From contig MBPM02000028.1 in assembly GCA_001695595.3 (NCBI GenBank), positions 558,001-622,000 on the forward strand: 64,000 nt of DNA. The letters are read 5' to 3'. This stretch comes from Plasmopara viticola (Eukaryota > Oomycota > Peronosporomycetes > Peronosporales > Peronosporaceae). The notes under the pieces were generated by a model. It was not told where the DNA came from. It saw nothing but the letters and a program-made list of their open reading frames with translations, and searched no databases. The position numbers and the translations under genes are program-made. The stretch's first letter is position 1; the number at the start of each line of letters is the position of its first letter. Below are positions 46,460 to 55,869 of this stretch, piece by piece.

Positions 46460-47732
46460 TGTGTAGCGGCTAATGATTCGGCCTTTCTAGGGTGAGGAAT
46501 GCATCTTTCACCGAAGTTTCGCAAGCGGGAATCAATTTGCATGGTCTTTCAACAAGCTCCAAGATGGCAAAAGCCAATCTCTCCTGCTTCGTCCTTGGAA
46601 GAGAAAACATTGTAGATATTTTAACCTTTATGACTCAGAGCACAAATGTTGTCCTTACTTGCTCTCGAAGATCTCACGCTACTAGTAAGCGCCTTTTATC
46701 TGGACAAGCCATCCGCCATAGGCTTTGGCATCACCGGCGCAAGCAGCGCCGTCATTTCTTTTTGAGATTTTAATTTTGAAGAGTGCCTTTAAGAGCACAC
46801 TGACCGAGTCGTATCCTTATACAATCAAATGCCTATAGGTCGACAGCTTTTGAACCCCATCATCAAGCGGACGTACCGCTCTATCCTCACACAGAATTCG
46901 TCTCTGCGACTGGGTTATAGATTAACTTTTGCAGAGGGTACGCCGCAAGAGGTAGCGTAAGTTTAGATATTTGGCCTTCGCTTTACTGTTTTATAACTAA
47001 GGCTTTATGCAGCTCGTTCATTATCAATTATTAAGATTAATGGGATTTGTCAGCGATGAATAATGGTCCTTCTCGAAAAGCTGTCCTTGGCATTGTAATG
47101 TAAATCATGAATCAAACATAGTTTCGCAAGAAATTACGAGCCCTGGGTGGATTGACGGGGCATCTTTAAAATTTCAAGCCGCTTAACTCGCAACCTAGCT
47201 GTGATAGGGTACTAATTCCACCCCGTTGGGTGTACTACTTCAAAGAGAAAGACCAAGCAGGCACATGCCTTAAACAAATGTATCTGAATAGGTATCGAAG
47301 ACACTCCCTTTAACACATGATACAACCTGCAAAGTCTCTTCGGAGCTAAGATTCACTGACAGCTTTGGCTGTAAAAGCCTCCAAAGATAGCCTATAAAAA
47401 GTTTCCATAGTACCTTTCATAGGCTCGTAGCACTCGACAGCAAGTAACAGTTAATCATAAGGCTTCACAGGTGGGTAATACTGCATCACATTTTGCAAAA
47501 CAAACTTTTTACAGGCGGGTAATATAGGTATGCAAGACATAGTGAGAACTCAGCGTCTTCAAGGAGGTAATCACCGCGTGCGGGTACCATAGTTTTACTA
47601 AAAACGAATAATCAATTGCAAAGAAATCTAATTCACCAGGATAATTGGCAAACCAACTAGTCGTTGTATCACGGCAGATACGTATCATTCAAATGCATTG
47701 CCGCACGTGTCAAATTCGACGGCATTTGAACG
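46460..47732. other. gene-poor stretch
   Basis: No gene was recognised. It has a plus-strand frame at 46492-46773 without a known domain and otherwise short frames only. Confidence 0.4.
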
Positions 47733-47826
47733 AGCGTTAGCGCGATATCCCGTTGACGTCAAAGCGAGCAAACGCTTGTTGCTAGGCGCTCTTTTCAACG
47801 TCTTTGACGCTGCCTATAATCTGAAG
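47733..47826 (+). pseudogene. DEAH helicase fragment (ratchet/winged-helix part), inverted
   Basis: The plus-strand reading ALARYPVDVKASKRLLLGAL followed by FNVFDAAYNL matches the segment of DEAH-box RNA helicases that reads LAxLPVDxRxGKMLLxGxxFxxLDPALT. This segment normally follows the part found on the opposite strand at 47906-48620, so the locus has been inverted or rearranged. It is about 31 codons long, too short to function. Confidence 0.55.
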
Positions 47827-47905
47827 GTACAATATTGACATTTGAACTTTATGATCAATGCACGTTTAGAATTTTAATCAAAGAGTTTCTTAGCCCGGTC
47901 TTTTT

Positions 47906-48620
47906 TTAATGCAAAATGTCAATCAATTTGTCGAGTGCGTCTTGGATACTCTTGATGTCGGTTGGAGCTAAACAAGCCCGAAGAAAGGCTCCAAATCCCG
48001 CGTTGAGGTCCTCGCTCCAAAGAGTGAAATGTCTTGATCTGTAAACACAGGGATGTTGATGGAGCCCGTTGCATCTCTGAAATGGGTTGGGCCCGCATGG
48101 CAGCCTTGGAATGGACTGAGGAGAGAGACGGAAACACAACCCGCCACTGGCCCGACTGGCCCACTTCGTGCGTGAATTCGCATTGGCTTGAGCAATCCAA
48201 ATTTCATCCAATACATTCGTGCGGTGCAAGACATCGTGCCGCATTTGGTTAAACCGTCCGGTATCAATCACGACTTTGACGTCCTCGTTCGTTAAGGACG
48301 TCTCGGCAATATTTGTCGCTGCAATAATCTGGTTCACGTTTGGATCTTGGTATTCGAATCACGTTTGGATCTTGGTAAAAGATTCGTTGCTGGGCTTGCG
48401 CTGAGAAAGACGAGTGGAGTGGTAAAAAGTCAAAGACACGACCATGCGGTTCGTGGCAAAGGACACGACTCTTGCGCCAGACATCCAATAGTGTCGTCAT
48501 TTCTAGTAGACCCGGGAGAAAGATAAGGATCGATGCAGTTGCTTGCTCCGTGAAGAGAGCCAGAACCTTCGTCTCCAGATTGTGTATACAATATTTGACA
48601 GCGGTTGAGAAAAAATGAGC
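47906..48620 (-). pseudogene. DEAH-box RNA helicase fragment, frameshifted
   Basis: Minus-strand pieces of the helicase C-terminal core are seen in order: SILIFLPGLLEM, then PLHSSFSAQAQQRIF, then IIAATNIAETSLTNEDVKVV and VIDTGRFNQM (motif V region), then a damaged motif VI (NANSRTKWASRASGG where QRxGRAGR is expected), GLCFRLSP, and later LAPTDIKSIQDALDKLIDIL. A 19-bp sequence is repeated with a 25-bp period (48334-48352 and 48359-48377), and this insertion shifts the frame between the second and third pieces. The pattern is closest to DHX29/36/57-type helicases. The N-terminal ATPase motifs are not present, and a LINE lies just upstream of the surviving part. Confidence 0.75.
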
Positions 48621-48762
48621 TAGTCTTCACTACTGTTCTGCCTTTCGACATTCTATGCCTCAAAATACCGAGAAGATGGTGTAGGGGTGCTATCAAAATT
48701 AGGGTGTGGAAAATTAACGAAAACTTTACGGCTTCTATTATAAATCGGACCGAAATAGTATG

Positions 48763-49873
48763 TAATGTATTACGTTATCGCGTTGCCAAGGTATGCACGT
48801 GCTAGGCTCAGTTAGTCCACGGCATAGAGTGGTGTCCGCATACGTCGGGTCTCGCTCGGCGGGCAGTGCATCCAGCACCGAGGTCGTGAGAGTTTTCCAT
48901 ATCTTTCGGTCTTGTGCAAGGGTACGTACCACTTCGAGGTCTTGTGCTATCCGGAGTCGAAAGTCGGAGCCACGGGAAACAAGGTTGTCGTCGAGTGTTG
49001 AGGGGAGCGTGGTGCGGGGACGTCCGCGCCATTTTGCTGCGGTGGAGAAGAAGTAGGCACGCATCTGGAGGTTAGCTGGAATGTCGGGATTGTGGCGAAG
49101 TACATGGCCAAACAGGCGCCAGCGAGCTTGTGTCAGTCGTAGTCTCAGCGGCCGCTCATCACAGAGGTCGTAGAGTCTCGCATTCGAAATGTGTCGGGAG
49201 TAGCGATAGCCAAGAGCGTAGCGAAGCTGGCGGCGATGGAAACTCTCGAGGCCGTGGAGCTCTGACTTGGTAAGAGCCCAGGTGGCGCACTTGTACAGCA
49301 GAATCGGTAGAACGTAGGTGTTGTACAGTCGAATGCGGGTCTTGGGTGAGATGAGCGTGGGGCGGAGCCAGACGGACCAGAGGCGGTGGAGCGCGAGGGT
49401 GGCCAGGGACTTGCGTCGGGATAAATCTTCAATATCGCCGAGAAGTGTTCCGAGCTTCTTAGTGTGGCGCCAGGTTTCTTCTCGGGCTCGGGCGTGTCGA
49501 GTGGCGCCCGACGGGTTGCAGTGGCGGCGGATTTCGGTGACTTCGGTCTTGGCTTCGTTTTTTTTTTTTCAGTTAGAAGGAAGTCATCAATGCGGTGCTC
49601 ACCTCTATCGTAGATCTTGGTTTCTCGGAGGCCAAGGATATCGACGCGGTAGCGCCGGAGATCTTCGAGGAGTGTTTCGGGCTTCTTGCGCTTCGAACCT
49701 AGAGAATTCACATTAAAGGAGCCAATCCGGATGCGGTTGGCGCGGTTAAAAGCGTGGAAGGGGGTTTGGCCTGGTGCTGGAGACCGTCGCGTCGAGGGTG
49801 AGACTCGTTAGAGACCTGCAGGTGCCCGAGAGCACCTGCCCGAAGCGCGCGAGCATTTAGCCCCCGCGCTTGG
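48763..49873 (-). mobile_element. internally deleted LINE (EEP start joined to RT end)
   Basis: This 1.11-kb non-LTR element lies on the minus strand. Its 5' part matches the SINE-like copies, then comes RIRIGSFNVNSLGSKRKK and YRVDILGLRETKIYD, the beginning of an APE-type endonuclease. After DDFLL and a run of 12 A (49558-49569 as T on the plus strand), the sequence jumps to the end of the reverse transcriptase ORF: TYVLPILLYKCATWALTKSE, LESFHRRQLRYALGYRYS and ARWRLFGHVLRHNPD, open for over 220 codons to the 3' end. The catalytic RT domain is missing and the two parts are in different frames. The tail is a short (ATTAC)n. TAGTATG at 48756-48762 and 49874-49880 is a likely 7-bp target-site duplication. 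The 5' end is truncated by about 30 bp relative to the short copies. Confidence 0.85.
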
Positions 49874-50181
49874 TAGTATGCATATAAATTAGCTAGCCAA
49901 CGAGCGTCGAGCAGTCAGGAACAACATGCACGTACGCCGCTTGTAAGCTGTACAAGTATCATACTGGCATACCAGTCTACGTGTGACGCGGGTCATACAG
50001 CACCTTGCACAGAGAAGGCGTGCAGAAAACTATACAACCTTTCAGAAAAAGAATCCCCTAAACAGCACATTGATTAAAAGAGTACTTATTGATCACCATA
50101 AATACTTTGGCCATATTTAGAAGCGACTTTTTCTTAATCGATGATATATATGAGTTTCGGGACGTCGCATTATCCTCAGGT

Positions 50182-53100
50182 ATGCTCCAAAGTGTAGTAA
50201 TCCACGACGAGGTTGAATTTACGCGCCACAATTCCGCACTCAGTGCCATTTGCTATAATCAAGACCAGGACACGTTTGTGTCGGCGGATGAGAGCTGTCT
50301 AAGGCTATGGCACGCTCAGACTGGCATCCAACTACGTGTCGTGAGTCTACCCGCTCATACGTCTCACTTTATCCAGGCCATCGTTTACATCGACACTCGC
50401 CAGCTCTTTGTGGCCTCGGCCCTCGATAACACGTTGCGGGTGTATGACGTCCATCTTAATGAACTAGCAGCTCTTCCTACCGGTTGCAGTACGATTTTCG
50501 CCATGCTTTTTGATCGTCACCACAATCGACTGCTTCTTGGAGGGGTTGACGGCTGTCAAGCTTGGCATATCAAGCCACGACCGCCAGGTTTACCCGAAGG
50601 AGCGTTAAACGCCCACTACGAGCTCACTTCCCTGCCAAAGTTCTTCCATGACACTGCACTTACTTCTTACTTGAGTCGGAATCGAGCACACGCTCGTAAA
50701 CGACAGCTGAAGTCGCCTGTAGATGCCACGGAGCATGTAGATTGGGTCCAACACCTTCAACTTGGCCTCTGTACTTCGCGGTTGTATGCACAGACTCGAC
50801 ACTGGATTGACCTTTATAATACAAGTGACGGCGCTCACCTTGAACGCTGGCACGATCTGTTCCCGTCTGAACATGGGTCCCTAACAGCCTTTGTCGTGCA
50901 AGAACGCACCAAGACTCTGGTCTGTGGCACGAGTACCGGCGCACTCCTTGTGCTCTCGTACGCTCCAATCTCCATCGTGCATGTTTTTGACGACCACACC
51001 CAATCAATCACAAGCTTGACAGAGCACCCAGCGTCTCACCTCGTGATTTCAAGCTCCCTTGACACTTCGGTGAGAATGTTCGATCTCGAAGCACGGCGTC
51101 AAGTGCACCGCCATACTACTAGTCACAGCGTGTATACTCTACAGCTACTTCCGTCAGCTCAAATTCCAAGTACTGGTGCTGAAGGCGATCGTTTTTACTG
51201 CCAGTTTCGAAAGGATGTCAAGATCTGTAGCATTCATTCTATTCTACAGGAACACCACTCGTGTCTTGTGCCTGTCACCATCCTGCAGCGTGTTCTCTTT
51301 CCCGTTCAACCTCCGAAAAGGGCAAATTTTGCCAACCAGGAGAGCGAATGCGTATCTAAGCAACTCGTCGTGCTTGTGTCTGTGGATAAAACGGTGCGCA
51401 TATTCCCAGGTCTTTTCCGAAATGAAGCGCCACAGTTCACGTGGACTCCTGACAACCACGCGGACGATCTCGTCGCTTTTGCTCTAAACCCAGTCTTGCA
51501 ACACTTGTTTCTACTCTCAAACAGTCAAAAACTGCTACTTCTTAATGCATCGCAATCTTACTGTCAAACGGCAGACGACAACGACGACGAGGTTGACTTG
51601 AAGAAAGACGAGGATGCCACGCTGAGTCGCATTGAGCGAGTTATTGAGCTCAACGTATCATCAGATGCAAGAGAAGGAGGGGACAGTGACGTTTGGACGA
51701 GCGAACAGAGCGCTGTATGTCTGGAAAGAGACGTGAATTGTACAAATGGTAGCACCAGCACCAGCACGTCTCTACGCTGTCTTTGTGTGTGTCCCTTTCC
51801 ACCTGTTTTAGATGCAATGCCATTGATTCGACGACCGAGACAGCGACGCCAGTCCATCTTTGGCGTAAACACGGCTGCGAAGCCTCTTGTCACGCCGCTG
51901 CAGAGTCGCCATGCTTTGCATGAGTGGGAATGGCTCGCACTCGGCAGTGAGTCGGGCCAACTCCTTTTCTGGCACACTGGGCTATCGGGAGGACCCACGC
52001 CAGCGTTAACTCTTGACGCACACGACGCTTCGATTGTACATGTTAGCGCGAGTTTCTCCTCTGAATTGTTAGTAAGTTTAGATGCTTTGGGTCAAGTAAA
52101 AGTGTGGAGTCTCCAGCCAAAATTTGTGCTGCGCAATGTGCTCAATTATGGGCACTCGCCATCGTTTTTCGCGTTCTCGCCGCTTTCGGAGATCGTTCTT
52201 AGCGGCTACGAGGACGGTCGCGTTGTGCTACATAGTATAAACAATCAAGGTGCAGCAATCGAAGCGTTTCAAGGAGTCGAGGATGAGCATGACACGACGG
52301 TGTGCGCTGGTGCCTTTTTGGATGAAAAGTGGCTGGTCGTGACCACAAGTGTTGACGCGGTGGTCAAAATTTGGGATCAAGAGCGTCTTTTGCTGCGTCA
52401 AGTGACATTGGCCACAGCGGTCTTGAGCTTGTGTTTTTTTAACGCGGACGGCGATCTACTGGCTGGTCTTGCAACAGGAAGCGTCTTTATTTCAAGGCGG
52501 GACGTGTTGCCGGAAACATTGCCAAAGCCCAAGCCGTTAAGAGGACACGTTCAGAATTCGATACCGAGATTTCACGATACAGAGTGCAACGAAGATAGAG
52601 AGAGTAGTGCCATTGCGACGACGACACCAGATCATTTAATGATGCAAATACGCCCGAGTGAAGAGGTCGAAGCTGTAAATGCTGCGCTATCAGTGCGGTT
52701 GCAAGCCGCCGACCCCGAGACATCGGCAAAGCAACTTTTCAAACATGTTATCCAACGACCGATTGAAGCCGCAATGTTGCGACCACCGGTGCTACGTGGT
52801 TTTGGGAGGAATCTTGTCACGCGTGTGGGTAGAGTAAGCAACAGTAGCAAGGCTGAAAGTCAGGTATGGAAAGTATTACTTGGTGAAAAAGTAGCATTCT
52901 TTGTGGACTAATTTGACTTTATTTTGATGGTAGATTGATCGCGATGACACATTGGAAGACTGGCGCGATGAAATCCTGTGCGTTTGAGCGCACTTGAAAG
53001 TGGCAAAATCTTGCAACTCACACTTAGACTTGTCTTGTCTCTAGACCATTGTCGCCGGTCCAGAAATTCATGCGCGCTTCCAAACAAGTGATTCTGATTG

Positions 53101-53396
53101 GTAGGCTACGAAGGCAGAAACCTGCGTCTCCATTCAAGTTTGAGACTTTGTTACCGAATCCACGACCGTCTCAAGGTCCACGTCGTCTAATCCACGGTAG
53201 CCAAGGCAAAGAAATTCGGAAAACTCTGCCAACTTTGGGTCTTGGGGTTGGCTCTGTAGATAAACCACTTTTTTACTGTAAACACCAGGCTCCCGTGCCA
53301 CCGAAAACAAAGACGCCGCGGAAGCTCTGGAATGCCGTGGGAGGCGAAGACCGTCGATTGATAGTATTACAGCGTAATTGCTTACCAAAGACATAA
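50182..53396 (+). CDS. large WD40-repeat protein
   Basis: This is a three-exon gene: exon 1 to 52863, a 70-bp intron 52864-52933 (GTATGG...GGTAG), a 44-nt exon 2 (52934-52977), a 67-bp intron 52978-53044 (GTGCGT...CTCTAG), exon 3 53045-53396. The frame is open from a TTG at 50089, but the first ATG is 50182, giving 1025 residues. Many WD40 blades are visible: SADESCLRLWHAQTG, SALDNTLRVYDVHL, SSSLDTSVRMFDLEA, VSVDKTVRIFPG, VVTTSVDAVVKIWDQ. An acidic linker near residue 475-490 and a Ser/Thr-rich insertion separate two probable propellers. Exon 3 adds a basic C-terminus (SKQVILIGRLRRQKP...). Unspliced, the frame stops at 52911, so the exon-3 tail would be lost. The specific family was not recognised; scaffold or ciliary functions are possible for such double-propeller proteins. 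Confidence 0.75.
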
Positions 53397-53433
53397 TGAA
53401 TGAAATCTGACCTATTATAAAAAATGTAGTATA

Positions 53434-53720
53434 CTACAGCATGAAACGCAGAGTGGTATCCTCCTCAATGATGCACTTCATGTACTTGTGGCAAACCATG
53501 TTGAGGTTAAATTTGCCGTTTGGTTCACACACTAAGTCCTCGATGCACATCCCGTCGCCCACGCAATGATTGTGCTCCCTTTCGCGCTGATTGCTCACAC
53601 GTAAATAGAAGTTACAACATGAAGCTTCTTGCGTTTTCGTCGAGAGCACACGTATCAGCAGCAAAGCAAGTCGCCTTCGCGATAAAACTGGGATGGACGT
53701 TTGCCTTGGTAAAGACTTCA
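53434..53720 (-). pseudogene. degenerate Kazal-like gene copy
   Basis: The minus-strand frame ends HCVGDGMCIEDLVCEPNGKF...MKCIIEEDTT. Its cysteines follow the spacing of the two Kazal-like genes upstream (C-x11-C-x17-C), and the segment before them (NFYLRV...HNHCV) parallels NVYVTS...HGHCV of the 54.3-kb gene. The last cysteine is lost to an early stop, and no in-frame ATG precedes the domain, so no signal peptide can be made. A still more decayed piece (SFLNTLCTNEYCRL) may lie at about 53750-53860 on the same strand. Confidence 0.6.
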
Positions 53721-54095
53721 ATTGTTAGGTGCACGCTTGTCACTTCAGAGTATAGATCGAGATTCTACAGCTTCTGCTATGATCCTATTCACAAAGTCGT
53801 GGAGTCTGCAATACTCATTCGTACACAACGTATTGAGGAACGAGTCGTTAATGTTGTAATGCTGCATTATCCTACAAAAAGCACGCACTTAATCCCTTTT
53901 AATGAGAGCCAAGCGCTTTCCCAATTCTCACACTACACGCCATTACAAGCATTGTCTGTATGACACTATCAGCAGATGCAAACGAGCTCTTGCCAACGTC
54001 TCTCATTCGACATCCGCCCGGCGATAGCACATCAAGGCTATTCCGTTCGCATGACCATGCCCCCTTCTCCCGCGAAACGTAAGTAGCTAAATATT

Positions 54096-54467
54096 TTAGT
54101 CAAAGTCGCGATCGGGAGTGTCTGAATGTTCGGCGTCTTCCTTCTTGGCTTTTTTGCAGATGTCCATGTCGACAACCTCAATGATCTCGCCGTACTGAGC
54201 TAGGAGGAGGCACTTGTGAAACTCGAACACGTCATCGTTCAAATATTGCTTGCCATTAGATGCGCAAACGGGATTCTCGTCCACTGCACCCGAATCAACG
54301 CAGTGTCCATGTCGCTTTGCTCGCTTCTCCTTACTTGTCACGTAGACATTCGGATGAGAGTGCACTTGGCTCACCACGCGCAACTTCGTGTCTTCTGCTG
54401 TCGCCTCCACTTTAGCCAGATAGAAAGCTACCAGCGACACGAATACAAGCAAGAAAGTACGTGTCAT
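54096..54467 (-). CDS. secreted Kazal-like protein, four-cysteine type
   Basis: The protein has 123 residues. The signal peptide is about residues 1-23 (TFLLVFVSLVAFYLAKVEA). After a basic segment (SKEKRAKRHGH), one Kazal-like domain has Cys at 56, 68, 86 and 104 (C-x11-C-x17-C-x17-C) with the family core NPVCASNGKQYLND. Two of the six classical Kazal cysteines are missing, as in the two-disulfide Kazal domains known in oomycete EPI protease inhibitors. An acidic tail follows. Kazal proteins block serine proteases; in oomycete pathogens some target plant subtilases. That target is inferred, not shown. It sits between two relatives on the same strand. Confidence 0.82.
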   Translation of the reverse strand: MTRTFLLVFVSLVAFYLAKVEATAEDTKLRVVSQVHSHPNVYVTSKEKRAKRHGHCVDSGAVDENPVCASNGKQYLNDDVFEFHKCLLLAQYGEIIEVVDMDICKKAKKEDAEHSDTPDRDFD

Positions 54468-55244
54468 CTTTTCCGCCAGGTCTGCGCTTCACAGTCTAAT
54501 CAATTGTGAAAATAATTGGGTGGGGATCATCTCTTTCTAATACTAAGCCATTGCCCATAATAACAATAGTACAATATTTTTTACTGAGCTCTTCAATCTT
54601 ATGATGAGGTATTCAGTCCTTTTGCGTTTCCTACCCGCATCGGCGTGGATGGTCGGTTCGTAATAAGATAAAAGCTGGATCGGCGTGCCTGACAAAATTC
54701 TTGGTGCTTGAATTAAAAAGCACTGAGTTAGCCAAAAACGTCAATGAACACTGACATGGACGACGAAGACCAGGTCGCCCTCGTTAAATTACTATAGTTA
54801 TCCATTGCTGCCGTGAATACCACAATAAGTGGACCTTTTCTCGATACATTGGCGAAACTTTTTGCACATTGCAAATTTAAATGGTTTGCGGTCTGCGCGA
54901 TTCGAGAATAATAGTACTGAGAAGAGTTTGCATGTAGCATCATTAATTGCAGGACGACATTAATACTAGGAGTAGTATCTGCAAGCCCAAGACTGCTTCA
55001 CACTTTGATGTACATCATTGTATAAACTAACATCGTATTGCTTAATTATAATACACGGACGTGTGAGCGCCGCCACCTAATATGCAGGCGGTCGTGTCGC
55101 CTTCTATGCTTTTAACGGATCCGACACGAAAATATTGAGACGCCGCTAAGTTTTCAGCGGCTTCTAGTGGTCCGATTACAGTACTGGTCCCAGTAATACG
55201 AAAATGAAAGCTGCTCATCCTATCAATGACCGATGCACCAAAGA
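54468..55244. other. intergenic stretch between Kazal-like genes
   Basis: About 780 bp with no recognised gene. It holds the 5' flank of the gene at 54096-54467 and the 3' flank of the next. A minus-strand frame near 55042-55220 has no known domain. Confidence 0.4.
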
Positions 55245-55592
55245 CTAGTGCACGTGTTCCATGTCTTCCATCTCGGCATCCTTGCAGAATTCCATGTCCA
55301 TGAGTTGAATCTCCGTGTCCTCCTGGACCTTCAACATACACTTTCGGTAGTTAAACATGCTAAGGTTTGCGTATTTTTTGCCATTCGAGCCGCACACGGG
55401 ATCAGTGCCACGTGTGAAGTGGCCGTAGCACTTGAGCTCCTCGCGAGCTTCTTCCAAGTCGTCGGATTGGACTGTGTATTCGCGATTGCCATGCACCTTG
55501 GCCATCACGTCGAGCATATTGTCACGTTCCAACATCTCAGCGGTCGACAAGCTGCAAGCCAGTGTCACGATCCCCACGACCACTATAATCAT
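55245..55592 (-). CDS. secreted Kazal-like protein, four-cysteine type
   Basis: The protein has 115 residues from the ATG at 55592 (one codon upstream is TTG). Signal peptide: about 1-18 (IIVVVGIVTLACSLSTA). A charged segment leads to one Kazal-like domain with Cys at 55, 67, 85 and 103, exactly the spacing of the neighbour at 54096-54467 (x11, x17, x17). The core TDPVCGSNGKKYANLS is closer to the canonical PVCGSDGxTY than its neighbour's. The acidic/His tail lacks structure. It is divergent from prolyl-tRNA synthetase, with 277 bp between start codons. It is probably a secreted serine protease inhibitor; the target is unknown. Confidence 0.85.
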   Translation of the reverse strand: MIIVVVGIVTLACSLSTAEMLERDNMLDVMAKVHGNREYTVQSDDLEEAREELKCYGHFTRGTDPVCGSNGKKYANLSMFNYRKCMLKVQEDTEIQLMDMEFCKDAEMEDMEHVH

Positions 55593-55804
55593 CAATCAAC
55601 CTGACGCGATTAAAGGGAAAATACCGGGTGCGCTTTTTGGTGAGCTGACTATCCCATTTTATAGCCTTTTCCGCAAAAAATGTCTCCTAAAAACAACTAT
55701 CAAGTGATCAGGAAAAGATTATACCTCGGGTGTGTGGTCCACACGCGGTACAACCCGTGTCCTGCTCTTCTCACTCCGTCACGCATCCTCTCTACAAATT
55801 TCAA

Positions 55805-55818
55805 GTCATTTCGCAAGA
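55805..55818 (+). promoter_or_regulatory. possible oomycete initiator (Inr-like) element
   Basis: GTCATTTCGCAAGA, 52 bp before the prolyl-tRNA synthetase start, resembles the oomycete initiator consensus (TCAYTYYNCA type). It is a single short match and therefore weak. Confidence 0.3.
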
Positions 55819-55869
55819 CGATCCTTTTGATCTTGGACAACGAACGAGTGGATCATTTCGACTTCCCCC

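Noticed and set aside
53520..53963. 147-codon plus-strand frame
   Set aside because: It overlaps the degenerate Kazal-like copies on the other strand and has no recognisable content.
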